From Colivivens sp963594655 (GTDB taxonomy: Bacteria; Bacteroidota; Bacteroidia; Bacteroidales; Bacteroidaceae), in assembly GCA_963594655.1 (NCBI GenBank), contig CAVBFD010000006.1, forward strand, positions 10,127-74,126: a DNA stretch of 64,000 nucleotides, read 5' to 3'. This document shows positions 9,224-18,500 of the stretch, in pieces. How positions within the stretch are numbered: the first letter of the stretch is position 1; each line of letters starts with the position of its first letter. The notes under the pieces are model-generated. The model was not told where the DNA came from, searched no databases, and worked only from the letters and a program-made list of their open reading frames with translations. A program made the position numbers and the translations under genes.

Positions 9224-9255
9224 CACATTTACTAAAAAATTTCGTCGGCACTTAC
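9213..9255. promoter_or_regulatory. Inverted repeat overlapping the ilv promoter
   Basis: GTAAGTGCC (9213-9221) is repeated exactly in inverted form as GGCACTTAC (9247-9255), with a 25-bp AT-rich spacer. The left arm covers part of the -33 box. The spacing, about three helical turns between half-site centres, suits a dimeric or looping regulator better than an RNA terminator, because there is no adjacent T-run. Confidence 0.6.
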
Positions 9256-9326
9256 CTTATTGCATAAGTTTCACTCCGATTGTTTACCGCATTACATATA
9301 TAACCTGTCAAAAAGCGAAACATGTA

Positions 9327-11003
9327 TCACCTTTCCGCCCTCCTTTTCTGGAGCAGACGCAACGCCAGTCGACTGACGAACGCCTCACCTGTGGGACGGA
9401 ACAAATCATGTCCGGCGGCGTTCAGATGCGCGGTGTCGTTAGCCCCCTGGAAATACTTCTTCCTGAAATCGGGGTCTCCTACCTTAATGACACACCGGTC
9501 GTTATAGTTGTCCAGTACCGGCACGTCATGTCTGCGGCACACATCACGGATTATTCCCATCACCTCCTTGAATCCGGGACTGTCGATGAACCACGGTGTG
9601 ACATATCCTATCTGCGCGTCAGGGAATTTCCTCTCAATGTTTGTGAGGAGATGGTCCAGACTGTCGCGTACAGTCTGCAAGGAGTCGGCACAGGTTCCAG
9701 CCAGTCCCGCGTCATTATGTCCCGCTATAATCAGCACTATGTCGGCATCGTTGTCCATGTCACCGTACCTCTGCGAGAGAGACTTGCCGAACCCTTCCTT
9801 GGATCGGTCGAAGGCGATGCAAGACCCGTTGCGTCCATAATTCCTGTAGGTCATCCCATGTGCCTTTGCCACCTTGGCGTGCCATGTCTCCTCCTTTGCT
9901 GCCCTGTGGTTTGCCACATAACTGTCACCTATCACATTGACCGACAGTCCCGCCAGTGCGTCACGCTTCACCCTCCCGTCAAGCACAGGCCAACCCTCAT
10001 CGTTGAAATGCATCTTCTTTATCACCAGTTTGGACGCGCCGCCGGCTGCCCTTGAATAGCCGTGCGCCATGAAATACCACTGTCCGCCAAACTTATAGGC
10101 TGATGTGTGTCCGATACCATAGAAGTCACTGTCTCTCTCCGCCACGATGTCTCCGCCACCAGCCGCCATGTCCTTGCCCTTGCTGTCGAGATAAGGCCCG
10201 CTTATTTTCTTCGACCGTCCCACAGCCACCTTGTAGTTGCTGTCAGCGCCCTTGCAGCAATAGTCCCACGACACAAACAGGTAATAGTACTTCCCCTCCT
10301 TTATTATAAAAGGTGCTTCGATGGCGTTGGCGCCGGCATCGGGAGCCTGACCGGCACGTTCCATATCCTCCTTCGACACCAGTTGTTTCATGTTGTTGCG
10401 CAGATACCTCCTTGCGATGGTCTTCGGTTTCCCCACTGGAGTCTTGAAGTCCTTGCCGAGCCTTACCAGTTGTATGCCGTCCCAAAACGAACCCCACGAG
10501 AGCCACGGCCGTCCCTTTTCGTCTACAATCATGTTGGGGTCAATGGCGTTCCAGTTGGTCTTGTTCCCCACGCTCCGTACCACCACCCCCTGGTCAGTCC
10601 ACCCGTAGTCGGGCGATTCCGGATTAAGGGTCCTGTTTGTCATCAGTCCAATAGCCGACCCGTTCTTGCCGAACGTGGAGCAACTATAATACAAATACCA
10701 TGTACCGTCATGGTACTGGATGTCGGGCGCCCATGTGTGGCCTCTGTATCCCGGAACGGAATCGACAGCCCACTGCGGCGCCTCCCTCATGACAGGTGGC
10801 ATACGCCGCCATGTCATCATGTCGCCGGACACCATGCACCCGATGCCCTGACCTGTGGAATAGATGTAATACTTGCCGTCGCACTGTGCCATGACCGGGT
10901 CATGCACATCAGGGTCGGTGTCTACCCTGCCCTGTCCGTAGACGCTCTGAGTGAGCAGCATCGCAGCCGCCGCACACAATAGTTGAAGTGGATATTTTTT
11001 CAT
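9327..11003 (-). CDS. Secreted GH43 arabinanase-like enzyme fused to an SGNH esterase
   Basis: 558 aa with an N-terminal signal peptide (cleavage near YGQ). Residues about 28-345 form a GH43 five-bladed propeller with the family triad visible as HDP (Asp35), IDP (Asp155) and EAP (Glu229); the WAPDIQYHDG segment and overall similarity point to endo-1,5-arabinanase-type subfamilies. Residues about 352-550 form a GDSL/SGNH hydrolase: GDS (Ser361), NYGRNGS, GHND (428-431) and DTAH (Asp523/His526). A debranching arabinanase joined to a deacetylase would suit acetylated pectin side chains; the substrate is inferred. It is monocistronic with its own promoter, and is not next to SusC/SusD genes. Confidence 0.88.
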   Translation of the reverse strand: MKKYPLQLLCAAAAMLLTQSVYGQGRVDTDPDVHDPVMAQCDGKYYIYSTGQGIGCMVSGDMMTWRRMPPVMREAPQWAVDSVPGYRGHTWAPDIQYHDGTWYLYYSCSTFGKNGSAIGLMTNRTLNPESPDYGWTDQGVVVRSVGNKTNWNAIDPNMIVDEKGRPWLSWGSFWDGIQLVRLGKDFKTPVGKPKTIARRYLRNNMKQLVSKEDMERAGQAPDAGANAIEAPFIIKEGKYYYLFVSWDYCCKGADSNYKVAVGRSKKISGPYLDSKGKDMAAGGGDIVAERDSDFYGIGHTSAYKFGGQWYFMAHGYSRAAGGASKLVIKKMHFNDEGWPVLDGRVKRDALAGLSVNVIGDSYVANHRAAKEETWHAKVAKAHGMTYRNYGRNGSCIAFDRSKEGFGKSLSQRYGDMDNDADIVLIIAGHNDAGLAGTCADSLQTVRDSLDHLLTNIERKFPDAQIGYVTPWFIDSPGFKEVMGIIRDVCRRHDVPVLDNYNDRCVIKVGDPDFRKKYFQGANDTAHLNAAGHDLFRPTGEAFVSRLALRLLQKRRAER

Positions 11004-11032
11004 GAATATTACGTGAGAACACTAATTTCAAC

Positions 11033-11064
11033 GCAAATATATGGTAAAACAACGTACTATCCAA
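11033..11064 (-). promoter_or_regulatory. Promoter of the GH43-SGNH gene
   Basis: Minus-strand TATATTTGC (11033-11041) is a full -7 match; TTGG (11061-11064) lies 19 bp further upstream as a -33 box. The gene starts about 30 bp downstream. Confidence 0.7.
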
Positions 11065-11126
11065 CCATAATCAGTGTTTTTTCGAAAAAAACACAGGTCA
11101 AAGTGTATCGGAGACCAAATAATCAT

Positions 11127-11135
11127 TATCTTTGC
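11127..11135 (+). promoter_or_regulatory. -7 box for the carboxymuconolactone decarboxylase-like gene
   Basis: TATCTTTGC matches TAnnTTTGC and ends 25 bp before the chosen ATG. No convincing -33 box is seen. The position shows that upstream in-frame codons (from 10983) are not part of the coding sequence. Confidence 0.6.
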
Positions 11136-11159
11136 AAAGTAACAGAAAACACCACTGAG

Positions 11160-11948
11160 ATGAAAGGGATAAAAATTACCAAGCGCGCTCATGAGGAAAT
11201 GCGCAAGTTGTTTTCCTCAAGCAGATCCAAGATCAACAACATACACACTGACCCCGAACTGTCGGAGATAGTGGACAATTTCGCGTTCGACAAGACACTG
11301 GAGAATACCGACGGCATCGTCCTGGAGAAGACACGTGTCATGTGCCTGTTGGCGACCATGATCGGATGCAATGCCATCAACGAGTTCAAGCAGTTCGTGG
11401 ACGCCTGTCTCAACATGGGTGTCAAGCCGCGTGAGATACGTGAGATCGTGTATATGGCTTACCCTTATGTAGGCGCCGCCCAGTTGGTCGATTACAACCT
11501 GCTGATGAACGACATCTTCGAGAACAACGGCATACGTCTTCCGCTCGATCCCCAGAACACTGTCGCCAACGACGAGGAGGCTCTGGAGAAAGGCAAGCAA
11601 CTGCTCGACGAGACCTTCGGCAAGGGTTCGGTGGACAGTCTCATCGCCTCCGCCCCGAAAGGACAGGAACACCTGACCAACTTCATGGCGGAGTACTGCT
11701 TCGGACGGTTCTATACCCGTACCGGCATCGACCCTCAGCACCGCGAGCTCATCGCCTTCTGTCTGTTGGCAGCCATGGGCGGGTGCGACGACCGTCTGTA
11801 TGTACACGCACAGGGATGCAAGAACCACAACATCTCGAAGGAGGAGATGATTGCGGTATGCACCATCATATTGCCGTGGATCGGTTTCCCGCGCACGCTC
11901 AATGCGGTATCTGTCATCAACAAGGCGTACTACGCGCAGATCATGTAA
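11160..11948 (+). CDS. Double-domain carboxymuconolactone decarboxylase (AhpD-like) family protein
   Basis: 262 aa from the ATG at 11160, chosen because the -7 box lies just upstream and MKGIKITKRAHEEM begins the recognisable fold. Two CMD repeats are visible: one around TRVMCLLATMIGCNAINEFKQFVDACLNMGVKPREIREIVYMAYPYVG and a second around RELIAFCLLAAMGGCDDRLYVHAQGCKNHNISKEEMIAVCTIILPWIGFPR. The second repeat has Cys residues but not the clear CxxC of peroxidase AhpD, so a redox role is unproven. It is probably co-transcribed with the NfeD-flotillin pair 15 bp downstream. Confidence 0.82.
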   Translation: MKGIKITKRAHEEMRKLFSSSRSKINNIHTDPELSEIVDNFAFDKTLENTDGIVLEKTRVMCLLATMIGCNAINEFKQFVDACLNMGVKPREIREIVYMAYPYVGAAQLVDYNLLMNDIFENNGIRLPLDPQNTVANDEEALEKGKQLLDETFGKGSVDSLIASAPKGQEHLTNFMAEYCFGRFYTRTGIDPQHRELIAFCLLAAMGGCDDRLYVHAQGCKNHNISKEEMIAVCTIILPWIGFPRTLNAVSVINKAYYAQIM

Positions 11949-11963
11949 CAAACTGTAGCGGAT

Positions 11964-12548
11964 ATGGCCGACCTGTTGACCCTTTACCATTCACTGCCAA
12001 TGCTGCTCCAGATATTCTGGGGATGCGCCGTGGTGGCATCCCTCATCTTCATACTGCAGACCGCGCTCACACTTATCGGCATCGACCATGTGGACACAGC
12101 CACCGACTTCGACGGAGGCGGCACCATGGATTTGGGCGGTGGGATGAACCTCTTCACCATAAGAAACCTCATGGGCTTCCTCATCGGTTTCGGGTGGACA
12201 GGTGTCTGCTTCTGGGACACGATAGACAGTAGGATACTGCTCACCCTGCTGGCACTTATTGTGGGTTTCCTCTTCGTGGGAATCTTCGTGTTCATCTACA
12301 GGCAGACCCGCAAACTTGAACACAACGGGGCGTTCAACATCAAGATGACGTTGGGACGCACAGCCGACGTGTACCTCCGTATACCTGCCGCAGGAGACGG
12401 CAAGGGCAAGATTCAGATGAGCATCAACGGCGCGGTACAGGAGTTCGACGCGGTGACCGACGGATCGGAACTCATCCCGACGGGACATAAGGTGAGGGTT
12501 ACGGAAATCATCGACGGAGAGACAGTCCGGGTGACAGGCGACATATGA
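11964..12548 (+). CDS. NfeD-like membrane protein (flotillin partner)
   Basis: 194 aa with an N-terminal helix (about 12-38), two further helices (about 66-105) and a soluble C-terminal beta-rich segment (about 125-194; TLGRTADVYLRIP, then GHKVRVTEIIDGETVRVTGDI) resembling the NfeD OB fold. In many bacteria NfeD proteins are encoded beside SPFH proteins and work with them in membrane microdomains (YuaF-FloT, YqfB-YqfA). The flotillin gene lies 58 bp downstream, which supports the assignment. Confidence 0.8.
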   Translation: MADLLTLYHSLPMLLQIFWGCAVVASLIFILQTALTLIGIDHVDTATDFDGGGTMDLGGGMNLFTIRNLMGFLIGFGWTGVCFWDTIDSRILLTLLALIVGFLFVGIFVFIYRQTRKLEHNGAFNIKMTLGRTADVYLRIPAAGDGKGKIQMSINGAVQEFDAVTDGSELIPTGHKVRVTEIIDGETVRVTGDI

Positions 12549-12606
12549 AGTCCTCATTTACAGAAAAACCAAAAACAAGACCAATAACCAATAATCAATC
12601 ACACAG

Positions 12607-13986
12607 ATGGAAGTATACATGATTTTCATTGCAATCATTGTGGCAGTGGTGTTCTTCATTGCGATAGTCAACAGATACAGACGCTGCCCGTCAGACAAGA
12701 TTCTGGTAGTTTACGGAACCACAGGCAAGCGGGGTTCTGCCAAGTGTATTCACGGAGGAGGCACATTCGTGTGGCCCATCATACAGGACTACGCCTACCT
12801 CAGTCTGACTCCAATCAGTATCGACGCCAACCTGACCAACGCGCTCAGCCGACAGAACATACGTGTCGACGTGCCGAGCCGCTTCACAGTCGGAATATCC
12901 ACCGACCCCGAATACATGACGGCGGCAGCCGAGCGACTGCTCGGACTCACCCCAGGACAGATTCAGGAACTGGCGCGGGACATACTCTTCGGACAGTTAC
13001 GTCTGGTCATCGCCACCATGAGCATAGAGGAACTCAACAACGACCGTGACAAGTTTCTTGAAGCGATAAGCGCGAACGTGGAAGTGGAACTCAAGAAGAT
13101 AGGACTGAGGCTCATCAACGTCAACGTGACCGACATCAAGGACGAGTCGGGCTACATCGAGGCTCTCGGACGCGAGGCGGCAGCCAAGGCAATCAACGAG
13201 GCCAAGGTTAGGGTCGCGGAACAGGACAAGCTTGGAGAGATAGGAAAGGCGGAAGCGCAGAAAGAGACACGTATACGTACCAGTGCCGCCAACGCCGACG
13301 CGGTGCAGGGCGAGAACGCCGCCAAGATAGAGATTGCCAACTCAGAGTCGGCCCGCCGTCAGGCGGAAGCGGAGGCACAGCGCAAGGCCAACGCCGCGGA
13401 GAAGGTGGCAGAGGCGAAAGCGTTGCAGGAAGCGTACGCCGCAGAGCGTGAGGCGGAAGAGTCACGCGCGGAACGTGAACGGTCTACCCAAACCGCCAAC
13501 ATCATCGTGCAGCAGGAGATAGAGAAGAAACGCCGTATCATCGAGGCTGAGGCTGAAGCTGAGAAGATACGTGTCAGCGCCAAAGGTGAGGCTGACGCCA
13601 TCTTCGCCAAGATGGAGGCTGAGGCAAATGGTTACTACGAGGTACTCACCAAACAAGCCGCAGGTTACGACAAGATGGTGCAGGCCGCGGGAGGCGACGC
13701 CGACAAGGCATACCAGCTGCTGCTCATCGAGAAACTGCCTGAACTGGTGAAGACCCAGGTGGACGCGATCAAGGGCATCAACATCGACCATGTGACTGTA
13801 TGGGACAGTGGAACCGGCAAGGACGGCAAAGGCAGTACGGCCGGATTCCTGTCGGGACTGATGAAAAGCATCCCGCCACTCAACGAGCTGTTCGACCAAG
13901 CCGGACTCAACCTGCCGGAGTATCTCGCGAAGAAGAAAGAGACAGCCGCGGAAGAGGACTCATCCGAAAAGGACGTGGAAGCATAG
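12607..13986 (+). CDS. Flotillin-family (SPFH/Band 7) membrane scaffold protein
   Basis: 459 aa: one N-terminal membrane helix (MIFIAIIVAVVFFIAIV), SPFH domain (about 35-200; RFTVGISTDPEYMTAAAERLLGLT), then a long Ala/Glu/Lys/Arg coiled coil (about 200-360) typical of flotillins and a C-terminal region with VDAIKGINIDHVTVWDSG. Flotillins oligomerise in membrane microdomains. It is paired with the NfeD-like gene upstream. An alternative start four codons downstream is possible. Confidence 0.93.
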   Translation: MEVYMIFIAIIVAVVFFIAIVNRYRRCPSDKILVVYGTTGKRGSAKCIHGGGTFVWPIIQDYAYLSLTPISIDANLTNALSRQNIRVDVPSRFTVGISTDPEYMTAAAERLLGLTPGQIQELARDILFGQLRLVIATMSIEELNNDRDKFLEAISANVEVELKKIGLRLINVNVTDIKDESGYIEALGREAAAKAINEAKVRVAEQDKLGEIGKAEAQKETRIRTSAANADAVQGENAAKIEIANSESARRQAEAEAQRKANAAEKVAEAKALQEAYAAEREAEESRAERERSTQTANIIVQQEIEKKRRIIEAEAEAEKIRVSAKGEADAIFAKMEAEANGYYEVLTKQAAGYDKMVQAAGGDADKAYQLLLIEKLPELVKTQVDAIKGINIDHVTVWDSGTGKDGKGSTAGFLSGLMKSIPPLNELFDQAGLNLPEYLAKKKETAAEEDSSEKDVEA

Positions 13987-13990
13987 GCTC

Positions 13991-15199
13991 ATGGGAGTAC
14001 GTACATACACACTACTAATGACAGGACTTGTAGCGACCGGACTGAATGCCCGGTCGCTACAGTTCGATTTGTCGGTGGACAACCGGAGCGACATACACAA
14101 AAAGGACGAGCCGGTGGTTGTGAGACTCGACAAGTTGATCCGCCTCGACTTCACTGTCAAGGGAGCCGACATCCGCTGCGGAGGAGAGTCACTACCCTAT
14201 CAGCTTGACGACATGGACGGTGACAACAAAGCCGACGAACTGGTGTTCCTCGTGGACATAGAAGCCGGTGGAAGTCGGACCTACAGCGTCAGACTTGACG
14301 AGGCTGAAGATGACAGGACATTCGAACCACGGGTGTATGCGGACATGCAACTCGACGACAAGAAAGGCAAGCATCCGTTCATCACGTCCATCGAAGCGCC
14401 GGGTGACAGTTACCTGTACAGTGACCTCTACCACCACGGGGCGGCGTTCGAGAGTGAGATTACAGCCTACCGCGTCTACTTCGACCACAGGCAGAATATC
14501 GACATCTACGGAAAGAGGCTGAGACGACTGGAACTGGCGGACACCCATTTCTACACGACACCAGAACAGACGGGACAAGACTACGGATGCGACGTGCTTT
14601 GGGCCGGCAACAGTATCGGATGCGGGTCGTTCAAGGGATGGGACGGCAAGAACACCGTGAATATCGGTCCTGTGAAGACAAGGGGACAGAAAGTGATTGC
14701 CGCCGGTCCGCTGCGTACCGTGGTCAAGGTATGGGACTACGGATGGGACGGACTCGACATGACACAGTATTATATAATGTACGCGGGACACCGTGACTGC
14801 CATGTGCGTGTGGAGTTCGGTGGGCCACTGGACACACGGACGTTCACCACTGGAGTGCAGAAAGTGGGACAGACACCGGAGGGCTTCGCCCATGCGGACG
14901 GCACTGCCGCCTCATGGGGAGGCGACTATCCCGAGATGGGCAAGAAGGAGTTGTTTCCGCCAGAGACGGTGGGACTGGCTGTGTACGTGCCTAAGCGGTA
15001 TGTAGCCAAGGCACAGGAGACAGAACTCAACTATCTGCTGATACTGCAGGCGCCACAACAGACAGCCATCGACTACTACGTGAGTTTCTGCGCCGACAAG
15101 GAGAAGGACGGCTACCACAGTGCCGCCGAGTGGTTCAAGGCGGTAAGCGGATGGAAAGAGGACGTGAGCAACCCGGTGAGTGTCAAAATAAAAGAATGA
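13991..15199 (+). CDS. DUF4861-type secreted protein
   Basis: 402 aa with a weak N-terminal signal peptide, beginning 4 bp after the flotillin stop. The rest looks like an all-beta, enzyme-like domain (SLQFDLSVDNRSDIHKKDEPVVVRLDKL, DDMDGDNKADELVFLVDIEAGG, DYGCDVLWAGNSIGCGSFKGWDGK). I place it in the DUF4861 family from memory; this family is commonly found in Bacteroidetes loci for uronic-acid-containing polysaccharides. The catalytic role is unknown. Placement behind a flotillin is unexpected for a polysaccharide gene and may just reflect read-through. Confidence 0.72.
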   Translation: MGVRTYTLLMTGLVATGLNARSLQFDLSVDNRSDIHKKDEPVVVRLDKLIRLDFTVKGADIRCGGESLPYQLDDMDGDNKADELVFLVDIEAGGSRTYSVRLDEAEDDRTFEPRVYADMQLDDKKGKHPFITSIEAPGDSYLYSDLYHHGAAFESEITAYRVYFDHRQNIDIYGKRLRRLELADTHFYTTPEQTGQDYGCDVLWAGNSIGCGSFKGWDGKNTVNIGPVKTRGQKVIAAGPLRTVVKVWDYGWDGLDMTQYYIMYAGHRDCHVRVEFGGPLDTRTFTTGVQKVGQTPEGFAHADGTAASWGGDYPEMGKKELFPPETVGLAVYVPKRYVAKAQETELNYLLILQAPQQTAIDYYVSFCADKEKDGYHSAAEWFKAVSGWKEDVSNPVSVKIKE

Positions 15200-15539
15200 G
15201 CGGCATAAATGAATAAAATGGGGCTGTCAGCAAAATAAAAAGACAAGGCGTGCGTTTAGATAGGTGAAGACCAAATAAATAACAAAACAATTCACCGCCT
15301 ATGCAACATTCTACTTCAGACTTAAAGCTACATTGTTCCCAACTCACCCCGATTGCCACGTCAGGCAGACAGGTAGGTCATGTACGGTTGCATGCCAGTA
15401 GCGCGACACTCAACTTCATCCGTTTCTTCGCACACACGTACCAACCTACCGCTTGCGTGTAGACAGCAGGTGTCCCTACCGGTAAGCACACCGGCAGGAC
15501 TACCCTATAATCAGGACAAACAGACATAAGTAGACAAAG
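15200..15539. other. 340-bp intergenic region before mfd
   Basis: No Bacteroidetes promoter box is convincing here. Visible features: a sequence opening GGGGCTGTCAGCAAAAT (15220-15236) that resembles the end of an insertion sequence but has no partner end; AGGTGAA/TTCACC inverted segments around 15260-15300; a 53-codon ORF (15301-15462); and a hairpin 15475-15498 (CCTaCCGGT / ACCGGcAGG). It may be an RNA leader, a small gene or a decayed insertion. Confidence 0.5.
15301..15462 (+). CDS. Possible small protein (53 aa), unrecognised
   Basis: ATG to TAG open frame beginning MQHSTSDLKLHCSQLTP and continuing through a Gly/Arg/His segment into SSATLNFIRFFAHTYQ. There is no signal peptide and no clear ribosome-binding site. 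The composition looks protein-like, and I have an impression of similar short hypothetical proteins in Bacteroidales, but cannot verify it. It could equally be a chance frame across a structured RNA. No function is proposed. Confidence 0.3.
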   Translation: MQHSTSDLKLHCSQLTPIATSGRQVGHVRLHASSATLNFIRFFAHTYQPTACV

Positions 15540-18500
15540 TTGGAAACACAAAACGTATTGCGGCTGCTTGCGAAAGACCAGAACGGCAAACGGTTCGCAG
15601 ACTCTCTAATCAACAAGAAATCAGACATCGTGGTGGACGGACTCATCGGTTCGTCCGCCGCTTTGTTGTTCGCCTCAACGGTAAAGACACTAAGCGACAA
15701 GGGAAAGACAGTGCCGCCACTGCTCTTCATCATGGACGACGAGGAGGAGGCCGGCTACTTCTACCACGACCTCACCCAGATGCTTGGCGACACGGACATA
15801 CTTTTCTTTCCCTCATCCTACAGAAGGGCCATAAAGTACAACCAGAAGGACGACGCCAACATAGTGTTGAGGACGAACGTGCTGACATCGGTTTGCGCAC
15901 CCGGAGGGGGAAACAGGATGATTGTGACCTACCCCGACGCACTGGCGGAACGGGTCATATCCAGACAGCAACTGTCAGCCGACACCATCAACATATCCAA
16001 GGGCGAGGAGATGGACATAAGCGAGTTGGAGACAAGACTGACGAAACTCGGTTTCCAATGCACGGACTACGTGTACGAACCGGGACAGTTCGCCATCAGG
16101 GGAAGCATCGTAGACATCTTCTCGTTCAGCAACGACGAGCCTTACCGCATCGACTTCTTCGGGGACGAGGTGGACAGTATACGCACGTTCGACACCCAGA
16201 GTCAACTGTCAGTGGACAGGATGGACACCGCATCCATCGTGCCGGCCCTGAAGGAACAGGACAACAACCAATACATCCATTTCATATCCTTCCTTCCGGA
16301 AGACACCGTCATCGTGGCACACGACCTGCGGTTCGTGGCAGACAAGATTGAGTTGGCCAAGCAGAGCGGATTCAGTAGACAGGCTGTGATTGAGACCCGG
16401 AGCGGACAGGACAACCCTGACTCCGTTCCCGAAACCGCCTTCATCGCCTCTGGCGAGGAGTTCGAGGGTATCACGAGAGACAAGAGGAAGATAACAGCGG
16501 CGAAGGGCAGACTTGCTGACACCGCCATAGAGAAGGGACGCATACACATTCCGTTCGACACCACCGCACAGCCCCTCTTCCACAAGAATATGGAGATGAT
16601 GACAGCCGAGTTTGAACGGCTCATAGGTGAAGGCTACAGTATCATGGTCTTTGCCGACAGCGAGAAACAGACGCAGCGGTTGGAAGGCATCTTCGACGCC
16701 AACCGCAAGGGAGAGGCAATCATCACCTTCAGTGCGGTCAACAAAGCCATACACGAGGGGTTCTCCCTCGACAGCGCAAAACTGTGCCTCTACACCGACC
16801 ACCAGATATTCGACCGCTACCATAAGTACAACCTCAAGAGCGACAAGGCGCGCAAGGGCAAGGTGGCTCTCACGCTGAAGGAAATACAGCAGTTCGAGAT
16901 AGGCGACTACGTGGTTCACATCGACCACGGCATCGGCAAGTTCGGGGGACTCGTGAGTATGCCCTCCAACGGACAGATGCAGGAGATGATAAAACTCATC
17001 TACCAGAACGACGACATAGTGTACGTGTCCATCCACTCCCTCGGCAAGGTAGCCAAGTACAAGGGCAAGGAAGGCGCTCCGCCCAAGTTGAGCCGTATCG
17101 GAACAGGGGCGTGGGACAGGATGAAGGAGAGGGTCAAGACAAAAGTAAAGGACATAGCGCGCGACCTCATACGCCTCTACTCACAACGGCAGAAAGAGAA
17201 GGGCTTCGCCTTCAGCCACGACAGTTACATGCAACACGAACTGGAGGCTAGCTTCGTGTATGAGGACACGCCCGACCAGATCAAGGCGACACAGGACGTG
17301 AAGGCTGACATGGAGAAGCCACAGCCGATGGACAGGCTGGTGTGCGGTGACGTGGGCTTCGGAAAGACGGAGGTGGCTATAAGGGCTGCCTTCAAGGCGG
17401 CTACTGACGGTAAGCAGGTGGCGGTACTCGTGCCTACCACCGTACTGGCTTACCAGCACTACAACACGTTCTCCAACCGTCTGAAGGACTTCCCTGTGAG
17501 AATCGAGTACCTCAGTCGGGCGCGCGACAGCAAGGCCTCCAAGGGAGTGCTGCAGGATTTGAAGGACGGGAAGGTAGACATCATCATAGGCACTCACAAA
17601 CTGATTGGCAAGGAGGTGAAGTTCAAGGACCTCGGACTGCTTATCATCGACGAGGAGCAGAAGTTCGGAGTGGCGGTGAAGGAGAAACTCCGGCAGATGA
17701 AGATTAATGTGGACACACTGACGATGACAGCCACCCCCATCCCTCGCACCCTCCAGTTCTCGCTCATGGGAGCGAGAGACCTGAGCATCATACAGACCCC
17801 ACCGCCCAACCGCTACCCCATACAGACGGAGATACACACGTTCTCGCCCGAAATCATAGCGGAGGCCATCAACTTCGAGATGAGCCGCAACGGACAGGTG
17901 TTCCTCGTCAACAACAAGATTAGCAACCTCGGGGAACTGAAGGACATGATCAACAGGTACGTACCCGACGCGAGAGTGTGCGTGGGACACGGACAGATGT
18001 CGCCACAGGAACTGGAGAAAATCGTCTACGACTTCATGAACCACGACTATGACGTGCTGCTCTCAACCACCATCGTGGAGAACGGCATCGACATACCCAA
18101 CGCCAACACCATCATCATCAACGCCGCACACAACTTCGGACTGAGTGACCTCCACCAGATGCGCGGACGGGTGGGACGAGGCAACAGGAAAGCCTTCTGT
18201 TACCTGTTGGCTCCACCGCTGGCGTCGCTGAACGACGAGTCACGGAGACGGTTGCAGGCTCTGGAGAACTTCTCCGAACTGGGTTCGGGCCTGCAGATAG
18301 CCATGCAGGACCTCGACATAAGGGGAGCTGGCAACCTTCTTGGAGCGGAACAGAGCGGCTTCATAGCCGACCTCGGGTACGAGACCTACCAGAAAGTGCT
18401 GGCGGAGGCGATGGACGAGCTGAGGGACGAGATATACGACACCCCTGCCACTACCCTTGTCATGCCGGATGTATTCGTGAGGGAGACGACCGTAGACTCC

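Noticed and set aside
10107..10982. 291-codon + strand frame opposite GH43-SGNH
   Set aside because: Antisense shadow; the minus-strand frame has signal peptide and two complete active sites.
10983..11159. Longer N-terminus for the CMD-like protein
   Set aside because: The extra 59 codons contain the -7 box at 11127-11135 and the divergent GH43 promoter.
15220..15300. Insertion sequence end (GGGGCTGTC start)
   Set aside because: No matching inverted end, no target duplication and no transposase remnant were seen; kept only as a possibility in the gap description.
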